A stretch of DNA of 64,000 nt from Acanthornis magna (Eukaryota > Chordata > Aves > Passeriformes > Acanthizidae), in assembly GCA_036785705.1 (NCBI GenBank), contig JAWUZG010000070.1, positions 4,351,001-4,415,000 on the forward strand. The letters run 5' to 3'. Positions 36,156 through 49,100 of the stretch are shown piece after piece. The translations under genes were made by a program, and so were the position numbers. How positions within the stretch are numbered: the stretch's first letter is position 1; the number at the start of each line of letters is the position of its first letter. The notes beneath the pieces were generated by a model. The model worked only from the letters and a program-made list of their open reading frames with translations. It made no database searches and was not told where the DNA came from.

Positions 36156-39100
36156 AGACATAAAACTAATGAATGCTAAATGTCTAAGATTCATAGTTTT
36201 ACTTTCCTCTTTATTTCTCAATAATACAATTTTGAAAAAATTGGCTTAACATGCAGTAAACAGAGGAACCTTTGAAAGCACACATTAAAAATAACGTATT
36301 TTATATTGATTTGTTTCTTCTTCAACATAGAGAATTAAAATACCAAGAAATGGTCTTTTGTTCTGAATGCTATGGAGGTACTTACTTATAGTAAAGTATT
36401 TTAAAAGTCTGCATAATTTAATGGATGTGTACCAAATACAGTATAAATTGTACAAAGAGAAACTCATTACATGCTTCATATTCAGATAAGTATTTGAGTT
36501 TTAGAAACTTGGAGCATTTGCTGACTGGATTTCATCCACTCTGAAGTCTCCAGCCTTTCAGTAAACTCAAAATCAGTATGAGAATGCTTGGATCCAGAAT
36601 GCAAGTTTCTTTAAGATCTCAAAGTTCTGAAAATTTATGAGTGTTTGCACTTGGTGTTTTGATTTGCAGCCTGTTACTTACATCTTCAACATGTAGTGTT
36701 TAAAAAGAAGTCCTAGGGGTGTTTATCAGATATATGCCCAACTGTATATGAAATGGTAATGGACCAGTCCAAAACTGGTTTTAGAATGGGCTGTGGTGTC
36801 CTGCTGTTGTTCAAGGGCTTGAAGTATTTTATAAATTCTTCCTTGTAGTTTATGCATGTACTCAGAGATATGGAATGCTTTGATTCTTAATTTAGAACAT
36901 TCATACCATGCTTTGACTCCAGAAAACAAAGGCAGCTCACCTAGGAGTTCACAACTCGGAAAAGCTATTTCCTTTCATTGCTGTCACCATTAGTATTTCC
37001 TATACAACAGTAGTCCAAGCGTGAGGTGTAAAACTCCAGGTATTCTGTAGTGTGGAAGCAGAACCATTACTGTACTCATTTCTTTTTGAAGCAGAGGGAG
37101 TGGAGGATTCTGTGGCTGAAATAAGAAGTGCAAGGAAAAACCTATGGTGTCTGTTTTCAAGGATATCATGGAATAACAGTGGAACAAAGTTTGACTTGTA
37201 AGGAAATTGTCACTTTCGGATGATAAAATATTCCACTATAAAGGGGATCACAGTACCACCCATTTCTATGATACTTAGTTTCCTGAAACCCTAAACCCTC
37301 TCTCAGTGTTAACTAATCCACTCTATAATGCTCCCTTTAGGGAAAAATAGTACTTTCGGACCTTCTCTGACAGATGTTGAAACTTTATCTCTGGAGGACA
37401 AAGTTGCATCCCCAGTTCAAAGCAGAAAGAGAGATCTCAGCTCCAGGTTATCTCCTATATGAATGTCATGTTTAATCCTACAAGTTGGCAAGCACTTAGA
37501 ACAGCCAAGAAGTGAAAGAGTCCCAGACTTTGTACAAGTAATAATTATAGCCCTTTTACGGGTGATACTTCTCTTTCTATGCTTCAGAGAGATTTTGAGG
37601 TGATATTAGGTGACCTGAGCTGCTTAAATCTGTGTAGAACTTGATCTACTGTCTTCACAACATATTTGCTGGTGCTCACCCAGGAAAATCCTTGTGCAAA
37701 TGTTTAGGTTAACAGCACTGTTCTCATTACACAGGACTCACAAGCTCAGCTGGTGAGCCTTGCATGTCCAGCACAAGTGAACTCTGTGCACTACCATCGT
37801 TCTTTTGATGCCCTTGCAAGGAACACCTGTTTCAGCTGGAATTTTTTACCAAAGTCATTTGCCCAAACAACTTGAAAACTATGCTAGTGTGGAAGGGCAG
37901 GCTGTCAACATGGAGTCCTGATACCTCTGGAAAAACATGTCTTCCCTATGAGAGACTCGAGGGCCAAGCTATTCCAGTGAAACACAAACCTGAAGCCAGT
38001 CAGATTTATTTCAGTCAGCCTGCTGCTCACTGCAGTTTGTTTAGAAGGAGCTGAAATCTGTGGGCTTCCAGTAAAGCTGGAGCAAACAGAGTTCCAGATA
38101 AGCACTTGTGGAGTTTTGGTGTTTGGGGTCGGTTCTAGGGATTGCTGTTACAGCCCTACAAGATTCCTGTAAGCCCAAACCCAGTGCTGTGAGGCCCACA
38201 TAGATCTGGTTTCAGAGAATAGTACCCGTGCCCAATTTACTGTCACATGTAGGAACTAAGGATGATACCTTCTTGTGTGGCTAGATAAAGTACATATCCT
38301 GCCTTACAACTGAGGACATGTGCAAAGTCTTAATCACAAATCTTCACCAAGAAACTGTTTCTAAATAAGAAGATAAGTGTTGGCCAGTTGTTTATCACTT
38401 TTTTACTGCTGGTATATTTTACGGGAGACCAGATGATTGGAGTCTGCAACAGCATTACAGGAAAATATTCATCCTTTTCCCAGCAAATGCTTGCACTCAT
38501 TTTTATTTGCTTGTTGTGACAATATGTTTGCAGAAAGTGACTGTTGAATCTGAAATTGAGTTTAATTTAATGATGAGGTAGAGTTTATTTGAAACAAGTT
38601 TAGTCCGGAAGGCTATCCGGTCAGGAAAAGGAAGCAATATCAAGGAACTAAGTTGAGCAAACAACTCAGATACTGAATTGTGAATATTGAGCACTCAGAA
38701 AAATTTCATATGGGTTGGCATGGGTTATCTTTTTGAAACAAGTAGAAACTTTCTGAATTATAAAGGCTGGGTGTTATATTGACCAACAATTCCTCAGTAG
38801 GAAATTCAGCTGACTCCACTGCCCCTCTGTTCTCAGTCATGCACACTTCACAGAGCATTCCAGTCAAACGAATTTTTTTTATAAAACAAATCACTACCCG
38901 GTTAGTAAAGAATAAAGAATATTTTTTGACACTATTTTCATTATAGCTGTAACCATAGAAGTATCCAATTTTTTCATTTTTATGTAAATGAAACACAAAT
39001 AGGCAATCTTCATGTTGCATATTCCCTTGGTCTGTCTTGCAAAAACTGTTAGGGGCCAACTTTTCCACAAAAAGGAATGCAGAATGCTGTCTGCTTGTAA

Positions 39101-39940
39101 GTTTGTGATTCATGTGTCCTGTCAAGGGTACCAAACCAGTAAAAACACTGGAATGTAAAAAAATAAGCATGATTATGTATTTCAGGAAAACAATTTTCTC
39201 AAGTATGTTTCTGGAACAAATTTTCAGTGTTTAGCTATTTCTAGTTGATATTTCAGTGATGGAATGCCTACTGGCAGCAATTTGTACTATGGAATTGTCC
39301 CACAGGACAATACTTTGCTGTAGTGTGTTTAAGGTGTCTTTTTTTTTTCAGATTCTTGTAGCAGCAAATCATTTAGCAGCTCGTTACTTAACGGAAACTA
39401 AACAAAGCTTCTTCCAGGAAAAAAAATGTTGATCTCTATCACCCCACGGTGAACTTCTCTTCTTAAATACATAACACATGCTTTTGGAAAATATCCTCAG
39501 TTTAATCTGAGCAGTGTAAACTCCAAAGACAAGACCACGTCCTCATTCATCCATCTTGCATAGCTCAAAACTCCAAACTTTCTGGGAAAAAGAAGAGGAA
39601 GTGCAGAAGATACTTTTTGTGTATACAAATCTACTTGTGTGATATGACCAGACTTTAGTCTGTCATTCCTATTAAAAATAGCCACCTACATAACTGAGAA
39701 CTCAAGGGTAGGCTCTTATAAATAGGGATCCTAGGGGCCCTGCCTGACCTTCTTTGCTCTCTGCTAACATATATTTATTTGGGTGTTTTTCCATTTCCTG
39801 TGGAAACTCATTCTGTTTTTTATTGTCCAGGAAGCTCAGTGCTGGCTGCTCCCTCCTGTAGTTGCACTGTTTTAGAAATCTTTCTCTTCTTTCTCAGGGA
39901 GAAGAGAGATAAGCTGCATTCTTGTACTTTCTTAATCTCT
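36156..39940. other. Intergenic, no gene recognised
   Basis: AT-rich DNA. A 154-codon open frame on the minus strand (39170-38706) has no recognisable domain, and its length is expected by chance in a 64-kb six-frame search. Confidence 0.6.
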
Positions 39941-39949
39941 GTGTTTGGT

Positions 39950-40140
39950 ACTAGGTGTTGTATAGCTGTGACCAATGGTTTTAGGAGGTGGATTCCCTGC
40001 TGACCAATAGTTGCCAGATTATTAATGGATATATAAAAAAGTTTTTGTAAATAAAGTTTCTCCTTTTGCCATCTTGGGTTCATCTGCCTGCTTCCTCTGC
40101 CAGCTTCTGCGGATCTCAGGAAATTTAAAACCACACCCTC
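39950..40140 (+). mobile_element. Candidate solitary endogenous-retrovirus LTR
   Basis: A compact promoter/polyadenylation layout typical of avian LTRs is present: CCAAT boxes at 39972-39976 and 40004-40008, a TATA box TATATAAAA at 40030-40038, and the polyadenylation signal AATAAA at 40050-40055. T-rich and C-rich U5-like sequence follows, ending near CCACACCCTCCATACA. No gag, pol or env follows. The exact TG...CA ends and the target-site duplication could not be fixed, so boundaries are approximate. It could also be a chance arrangement. Confidence 0.45.
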
Positions 40141-43100
40141 CATACATTGTGACCTTATTGCTGTGTCTGTTTCTGCGGGAGTTGCTCTTCCACAGCTTTT
40201 CCATTCCACTGGTGCTACCATGAACACCAGTCTTATGTGTGCCAAAAGAAGTATAGAGTGTAATTTAGATGCAGAAGCCATGAATTTAGCAGCTGATAAG
40301 TTAGTCATAGGTTTTGAAAAATATATGATAATGATTCTGAGCTTTGACCATGAATATCATATACCTCATGTACAATCTCAATTCATTTGGAGCAACATTG
40401 GATCAGGAGGAAAGATATTTATGAGATTTTACTGCTGCTGTCACTTGCAGAGATGCAGTGCACTGTTTTAGTGGATCCATGTTGGAAATCCATTCCACAT
40501 TGGCTTTAGCTTATGCTTTTGCCAAAAGAAAAAAAAAAAATGCCAGTCTTTCAGCAGGAAAATGTTTCTGCCTGGAGTTGAGCAACCGTAAAACATAATG
40601 CCATGAGTCTCATGGAACAATGAATAAAAGGACAAGTTATTTTGCAGATATATTTTGGAAACATGCTTTCAAAACATTTGTCCCTTCAAAGCATTAAATC
40701 ACAAATTTTTTTATCTAGTCATTACTTTTCTGACTTTACATTGTAGGAAGACTTCTTGCTCCTGTTGTCCTTATTGTATCAGTGAGCTATTCCCTCAGGA
40801 GAAGTCTCAGCATGTGGAAAAGAAACTATCCCTGAAATCAGTGAACTCTATTTTAAACTGGCAAAGCAAGTTGCTCCTGTTTCTCCTCTAACTTAACCCG
40901 TAATTCCTGAAAGTATACAGTTCCCAGATATACATGTAGAAAACTTAAAATTAAAAACAGATCACTTGCCTTTTCTTTTGAGGACTGTGGAATTGCATAC
41001 TTTTTGTTTATAGTATAGCTGCTGTGTAAATGTAGAATATATAACAAAATACTGCTTAGGCCTTATGCCACGTTTGTGTTTGTGACTTTTTTCTTTAAAG
41101 TAATCATTTGTGATTTATAGCAATATTACAATAAACAAGGACAAAATACTGTCTTCTCTAAGGAATATACGCTTTGAAATAGGTGACTGAACCAAGCTGT
41201 TAGATAATGCACAAGGTCCACGATCCAAATTTCTGTGCTGGTTCTTGGAATTACATTGAGGTAACTGAAGGGCCATTTTCTTAGTACCTCTAGCAGATGC
41301 TTGTATTTTTAGAGGAGACAGTTTTCATTTTTAACTGTTTAGGGAAAAATCTTCCACAGGGCATATTTACGTGGAATAACAAAGACAGCCCTTTCAGAGT
41401 AGCTGGAAATACCAAATAAAAAAGGATATTATGCAGAAAATGGTGGCTTGTCTGGCAGTGTTATAGCCATCTGCTAAGAGTATGAGTACTGAGTATCCAG
41501 TTTGCACATTTAATCTGCCAGAACGTAACTTAATTGTAATTTACTGCTTTTTTCATAGCTTTCAATAATAGAAGGTGTTGAAAACTCTACTAAATTGGGT
41601 GCATTTGACATAGATTTCCTGTCTGGTCCTGTCCACTAACATGACCTAGATTCATTATTTCGTACTCACTCTTATGGCCTTGGGCACAGATTTAATGTCA
41701 TAGTCACGGGGACTAATGAGGCATGAAAACATGGGAAAATACCATGAAAAATTAACCAAATGGTCCACAAGGTCAATTCTGCTTTATAATATTTGTAGCT
41801 GTTTTTTATTCTATTCTATTTGTTTGGCAGAAATCTTCCATAATCAGGATCATTCCATAATTTCTGATAGAGGAGTATCAGGTTGGGGTTATAGATTTTA
41901 ATTTTTAGTACTATGGTGAACTATTTTGGATTTGTTTAAAAAGGGACTTTGAATGCTGATCAGGCAAAATAGATGTCTACAACAGAATAATAACTGCTCA
42001 AAGCATCCAAAAGAAAAGACTTTTTTTCATGAATATTTCAGTAATTTTTCCAGACCTCTATGAAAATAATACCTCTTAATGAAATAAGGACATAGACTGC
42101 TTTTTAATATCCCAAATAGGTTTTTGTAATTGTGAAGTTAGGTTGTGCTGAATGTTCCCTGATAGCTGGTCATGAGGGACAAACTGATAGGGATATGTGC
42201 TAAAAGATCCCTTATCAAATCTAGGGCTAATTAGTTAGTTGGAGGCCTAAAATGTAAAGAAAAATTATGAAACCAAAAAGAATACAAACAGCTGATATTT
42301 CAGATCTAGTAACAAAGGGCTGTTAATACAGAATGAAGTCTTTGTGTGTGCTTTGACGTCTGATTACAATCCATTCTTAGAAAAGGGCATCAGGCTGCTT
42401 ATATCCCAGTGTTTCATCATCCCTGTAAAAATCCCAGCTGCTGTTGTTGCTGAAAATGCATAAACAACTTGTTGTGTAGCATGTGCAATGTCCTGCATCA
42501 CTCCGAGTCGTGCTGGTCACACTTACAGTGCACCATTACCTCACCCCTAAGCTTTGGGAAATCTGTTGCTAATTCTACACGAGTTCACCCATTGGGCAGC
42601 CAACAACGCAGCACATAAAGAGACCGAGATAGAGTAACAAATAAATGTCTAAAGAATAATTCCTTTCCTGTTGATGATGAATGCCTTTTGTTTCTTCCAT
42701 CACCATTCTTCCACAATGGATTTTTTCGGAGTACACTGAAGGTGGATATGGAAGCAGTGCCATTCAGAGACCATTAGAGAAAAAAGCAGGAGCTGTAAGG
42801 CTGATTAGAGCTGTTATCTAAATACCCCCATTACCCAGCAGGCACCACATTGGACAAAAGGTCAGACTAATCCAAGGAAAATAATGTGAGGAGAATACTG
42901 TAGGCGTTCAGTGCTGTGGGGGTGAAGATGCATTACACCGTTCCTTGTATCCTCTGGCTCTCTGAAGGACTTTGCAGCACATCCTCCCCACTATCATAAC
43001 ACATTGCTATGCCTCCGGTCAGGCAAGGGCTGCACAAACTCAGGTGATCCCTCTCTGTTCCATCCTACTTCCCGGCAGCGGCCAATACTGGAGAAATTTA

Positions 43101-46100
43101 ATTAAATCCCTGGAATGGCAGGTGGAAGCTAAGAAAAACCACATGGCAGCTTAATATTCTGCTACTCTGTTTATCCTAAAACTTGTGATCACTCGGACCC
43201 ATCAACAGCACAACCAGAGAAACTCCATTAAGGGGAGGGAGGCTAGGGTTTGCTTAGGAAAAGCAGGACAATCGGGAGCCAACCATGCTGCTCTTCTACG
43301 TCCGCTTCAGTCCCTGAGGGGGCACCAGCCACCTGCTCTCAGGCCTAGTCCCACTTTTTGAAAACAGAAACAAGTACAGAAGAAAAGTCATTATTTGATC
43401 CCCATCTCGTCCTTTTTCCCTTCTTATATACTGATAAAAAGAAGGAAGGAAGCAGAAAGGAGAAGAAAAAGCAGCAGAACTTGGGGGAGTTAGAGAGGGA
43501 AAGGGACTGATGCAAAAGCTATTTGTCTTTAAGAACTTGCTAAGCTCAAGCCTTGGTCCTAAAAGTATTTTCAGCAACCCTTGATTCATAAAAAGCCTGA
43601 TGTGGTGAATATTTCTATTCTCACATTCCCTGAGTTTCAGGGTTTATGACTTCTTAAGGGCATTGTAATGTATCAAAATTCATCTCTATATAAACAGTTC
43701 ATGTATGCGGCTGTGGCTGTGTGCAGCTTTTGTAGAAAAGCAGGGAAGAAACCTAAGGAGCTGTGTCACTTTATCACCTTGTTTAACCATATTGCCTTCC
43801 CACTTCAGTGCTAAATACATTTAGGGTGTAATGACATTGACACTGCATTAGGAACAAAAATATCTATTCCAATTATTTGCGATTTCTGTTTGCCGTAAAA
43901 ATGCACCTCCTTTAGTAGATAATCAAAGTAACAACGAATTCGTTACCCAAATTTAATTTTATTGCAGAACTCTGCAGGTTTGTACTAGTTTAAATATTAA
44001 ATTTCCACCTCAGCAGCTGCTGTACACAGGCCAGGCTAGATGTGCATCTGGTATAAATTAGCATTGCTCTGTGGATACTGTGAGAGACAGGAAGATTTCT
44101 ATCAAGCAGTGGTCAGTTCCTGTATGATTAAACATATATTATGTCAATCATTTGGGTATTAAATGCTTTTGAATCAAGATTGCTTTCCTGCTACTCTGCT
44201 TGGAAATATTTTCAAATATATGCAGCAAAATAATGCCAAGACAATGAAAGGATGAAATAACCTCAGGCTCTTTACTCAAATAATTTTGACCCAAGCAAGT
44301 AGATTCCTCTGAGACTGGTCAAAATGTTTTGTTTCAAAATTTAGATAGTGTAATTTTTAATTTCAAACTACACTTGAGATTAAGTTTTGCTGTAGTCACT
44401 TAGTACTTCAGTGTCACTAAGTGACATAGTGTGATCAGTTGGCCAAAAATTCAATTATTCACACAGTTCTATTCAAGCCATTCAAAAACATTTTTTCTTG
44501 ACACTAATTTCTTCATCTTTTATAGATTATCCACTCAGTGAGTATAAATGGCCATTGCTCAGCTGAGCCCCTGACCCCATAACTTTTGGTTCTGATCTAG
44601 AGCAGTGATTTCAATCCATAGCAAATGCAGCGAGTCTTTGTTTAAGCTTCAGTTCACAAGGACTTTCATATTGCCCTGGGAGAAGGTTACTGTACAAAAT
44701 GGCATTACCATGCATATAAGATTGACAGATTTCTTGAGATCTGATTTGTAATAAATTCTGAAGTTTCATCTGATTTCTGTATTTCTGAGAAAATGTTGTG
44801 GCACATCTCAGTCCACACCTTTCCACTGATTTAACATCAGGCATCTGAGGCCTTTCAAAGTACCATTATTCCTTTTATAAAAGCAATCTCTGGCAATAGT
44901 TCAGGTCTAAATTTTCCCCCTGAAATAACTAAATATAATTTTCTTACATAAATATTTTGAACAGACATTATACCACTCTTCTAAAATACTCTTTAAAATG
45001 CTCTTTTGGTCTTCTAGACCTCGATTTAATCTTCTCGTGTTTTTCATTACCGAATACTTATTTCTGCTTCATTTCTTGTTTTTCCAAATGCTCCTTGTGC
45101 CATAGCACATTAAGGGTTCTCCTAGCAACACAAAAACACACTTTTCCTCAAGCTGCATCTCCGTGGTCTAAAGCACTTAAATTATGACCTTTTAGCTACA
45201 GCTTGTTCTGAGTTTAATTAAGAGCATTTAAAAATAATAATGACAAAGTTTAGGACATTCTTTGATCTGCAGAAAACTGAGCAAGGGGGTCAGATCTTGA
45301 GCTTTCGGTGCCCAGATTAGCAATGAAATATTTGCCTCTAGGGTTTATTTATACATTAAAACGGAATTGGATCCTAGGTTTGGACTTTACATTCGGTTTT
45401 GTTAAATGCTGTCTTTATTGGGGCTGGCACTGTGTGGACACACGAAAGCTTTAGCTAAGGACTACCAAGTGCAATGAAATCTGTTTATACCATTCTGTAT
45501 TCATTCTCTGTCACAGCGCTCCAGCTCTCCTGGAGTTTATACTCTCCATAAGCAGAGGGATGTGTGTATGCAAACACTTCAATTTGCTCAGGTTTACCCA
45601 AGCCTGACTGCAATGAAACATAAAGAGAGTGAGTTGACATTCGAGATCTGTTTCACTTGCTTCTAACCCTTTCCAACAGCAGAGCTTGAATGCCTGCACT
45701 AAATCCTTCTCAGAACAGTCATCCTTTTTCCCCTCAATGGAAAAGAAATCGTAGGAAAAATATCTAACAGGAATAATTTACCTTAAATTATTAAAACCAC
45801 AATGAGAGAATGCAAACAGGGAAATGTAGTTCTTCTTCATTATGATAAATTCCTGAAAGGTACCTTCTCAATACCTTTTCAGCACAAAATAAAGCTCCCA
45901 GCTTTGCTTCTTGCAGCTTTGCCCAAGTTCGTAACAGGAGAACTTCACTGTGCTGGTGCCAGTCTGTGATGGTAAATCCTGGTAGAACACTTGTCTTTCA
46001 TTACTTCCCTTCCTCAATTTTCCTGGCACATCATACTATTTATTTACAATAATCTATGCGTATCCTGCCCTTTCATTAGCCTTGCACCATTAAAGCTTAA

Positions 46101-49100
46101 GTACCGGATTTGGTGAATGTCTTCAAGCCAAATTACAAAGCACTGATTTCAGAATGAGGTTTCAAACCCCTAAAGTAATAAGCAACAGTTGTTTGTAAAA
46201 CTTTCCAGGACAGGGAAAAGGCACCGACTATCAGATAGCTATGAACTACTTTCTCCGTTTTTTATCTCCTTAGTATTGTCCTGTGTTACTAGGCAGTAAA
46301 AATTCAAAGCTCTGGATATAAATAGTCTCTGATTTACTCCCAAAGCAAGGCAGATACATTTGTGGTGATCTCATTGTTTGAGGTGGGTAAATGTAGCTGA
46401 AAGATAAGTTGTCTTACACAAAAAATGTAAAACCTCCCAATATGGTTAACTTTTATCTTTGGTCCCTGTCTGCGGGCAAGCCCAGTTAATTCAAGGCCAC
46501 CAGACAGAAAAGGCTTCTAATTTTGCACATTTGGGAGCTCTTGGAAGAGTTATGTACATGTGAGTGGCTATTCTCACAGGTCTGGTTCTAGAAAAACACT
46601 CCTATTTGTGACCTTTTTGTCTATCAAGCTTTTTATTTCCAAACCTGTGTGCTAAGAGCAAAAGAAATCTGGATTTCAGTTTGGATAGATGTGCAACGGA
46701 TACCTGCAAAGGCAAACTCTCACCTTTTCTTAAAATGCTGTTTCATTTACACTGTAGAGTAATTGAACAGACATAGAGCTGCTGCTGAAGCATTTGTGAG
46801 CTATGGAAATGTTTGGAAATCCTCTCTGTAAGAAAGCTCAGCTCACTCAGCTAGGAGAGAGATGACATATATAACCAAGAAACATAAAGGGAAAAATTAC
46901 AAAATGAAGTCCAATGAGTAAATGCTAAAAGATTCTAAATAACAAAATAAATAAAGACCATATACAGGCCACTGAAAGTTACAGGTGATAATTAGATTTT
47001 ATTTTTTGGTAGCATTTACTTTGTAAATACCCCTCATGTTTCTGCTGTATATGATTTAATTTTAGAATAATCAATTACAATCAGAGAAAACATTTTCTTT
47101 AAAAAATTAGATAAAATTTGGGTTTGTTTTACCTTTCCATAACAATTTTTTCTATATGAAGTTTTTACACGTAACTGACTGAATTTTGAGAAAATTCATT
47201 CCTTTTAAAAAGTAAAAGTATCCTTGAGGACTCTGTCTGGAACACAGGTTCAAGATTAGAGGAATCAGGAGAAATAATTGAATGTACCTACTCATCCATT
47301 ACAAATATGAGAAATATTGCTTTTAAATCCTAAGTCTCTCTCTGTTTACCATTCTTCAGCCTCCCCAGTAGATGTTTTTGTGATGTTCTGTTGCAATTTT
47401 GTTAAAGGAGGATGAATGACTGCATTAGAATAACTTCAGAGAAGAGTAAACTGAACTTTTTATTGTACTTAAAAGTACACAGCAAGTTACCATGGCGTGG
47501 AGACAGAAAAAAAAAAAGAAGGTTTCTAACATTAATTTGCCAAGTCTGTTCTGGAGGCAAACAGCATTTCCAGTTTGATTCAATTTGTTGTGTGTATTTC
47601 CCCAAGCTCTCTTTCATTATGATGCAGGGTGCTTCAAACATTAAAAGAGCTGTGAGAAATGCTCATCATTCTCACCCCTGCTGCTATTGGGTTTGTCGAT
47701 GTAGACCTGGTTATACAATTAGGATTCTTTCTTTCAGCCTATGCTCATCTATACAGCAAAGGGTTGTCAGCTCTAAAAATCAGTTCTGCTTTTGCTCTTG
47801 TACATTTAAGTCTTTAATGACACCCGAATCTGAGGATGCTTTGAACTGCTACACAAGTGCCAAAGCAGGCTGTTCCATCTCTGAAAGGATAAACTGAGAT
47901 AGAACAAAAGTCAAGAAAGTTTCCAGGAGAGGAAGCAAAAAGCTGGCTGTTTATTCCCAGCCAGACATACTCGTCTCTTTCCCTGTCTGTTTGACTCAGT
48001 CCTGGCTCAGCTCTCTCCTTGTTTGTGGCTTGCAAGTATGAGTGGATATTATGACACGCTGTCTCCTGATGGTTCCATGTAAATAATTATGAGGAAAGGA
48101 GAGGTGGATGGAGTTACACAGCCATTTTGGATTTCAGCAGATATCCCGAAATTCATACCCAGACAAAACACGCTACACAGCTTAATAGTGTCACTGCTTT
48201 CATTCACATTCATCCTCCTCCATTTCTGGTATGTATAAGGGGATTGCTACAAGCAGTTCCCAGCTGCAAAGGAGAGATTATATCCTGCTTGCCATTCTGA
48301 ATAAAGGTTTAGTGAAAACAAAAGGTGCAATTCCAGTTGCCCATTGCAAAAAGAAGGAATGAAGGGCTGTGATTAGGAAAAGACCAAGTTATGCAAAAGC
48401 TCACAGTTAGAAACTAAATATTTTAATGAATTAGTAGAGGATGTCAAGCTATCAATTAACAGCTCTGCAAGGTACATGAGAGATAAATGGAGAAGCAGCA
48501 CTGAACTTCAAACACCACCAGGCTCCTTCTTCACCTTCCTATAATGTTCTGGAGTAGAAGCAGCTGCAACCAAAAGTGAAATGCCAGCATGCAATCATGG
48601 CCACGTCACATGCCAGGGGCTTCCAGAGGGGGCAAAAGGGACAAGAGCCCTGGCACACACCTGAATTTACACAGCCCCTGCATAGCCCTTTCTTCAAAAG
48701 TCCTCACTGCCTGGGAAGTATTTTAATTCATGCTTCTCACTCCTCTGTGATGTAAAGAAACACCATTTTGCAGATGAGAAATCTGAGTACTGCATAGTCA
48801 CAGTCTGGTCCCCAGAGTTAGTGCAAGAGTTCAGCCTAATCTGAAGAGAATAAGGCCCATGAATATTCAGGAACTTTGCAAACTGATAGCAAGGAGCAGT
48901 CCTCATGGGCTGACCTGGGAACAGGATTTTGCTGTGGTGATGTGCAGTGCTTTGATCACAATGCATTTCCACTAACCCAAAACGAGCCTCAGGCAGTGAT
49001 CAGGAAAATAAAAAAGCTCCTTTATTCAACAGATTTCAAATTTTATTATGTTTATGTTTGACTGAATTATTTATCCATCTCTGGAAACTCAGGGATGACT

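Noticed and set aside
38706..39170. 154-codon minus-strand frame in AT-rich DNA
   Set aside because: No recognisable domain. With stop codons at roughly 5-6% of codons and over 100,000 codon positions in six frames, about one such frame is expected by chance.
39820..40308. 162-codon minus-strand frame
   Set aside because: It lies antisense over the candidate LTR, has no recognisable domain and falls within chance length.
44396..44426. Small palindrome GTCACTAAGTGAC with nearby partial copies
   Set aside because: Too short and isolated to interpret as an element.
47412..47897. 161-codon plus-strand frame
   Set aside because: No domain or family resemblance, no CpG context and no splice signals that I would trust; length is within chance expectation.
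48761..48805. MIR-like words (CATTTTGCAGATGAGAAATC)
   Set aside because: The resemblance covers about 25 bases with mismatches, not enough to call a SINE.
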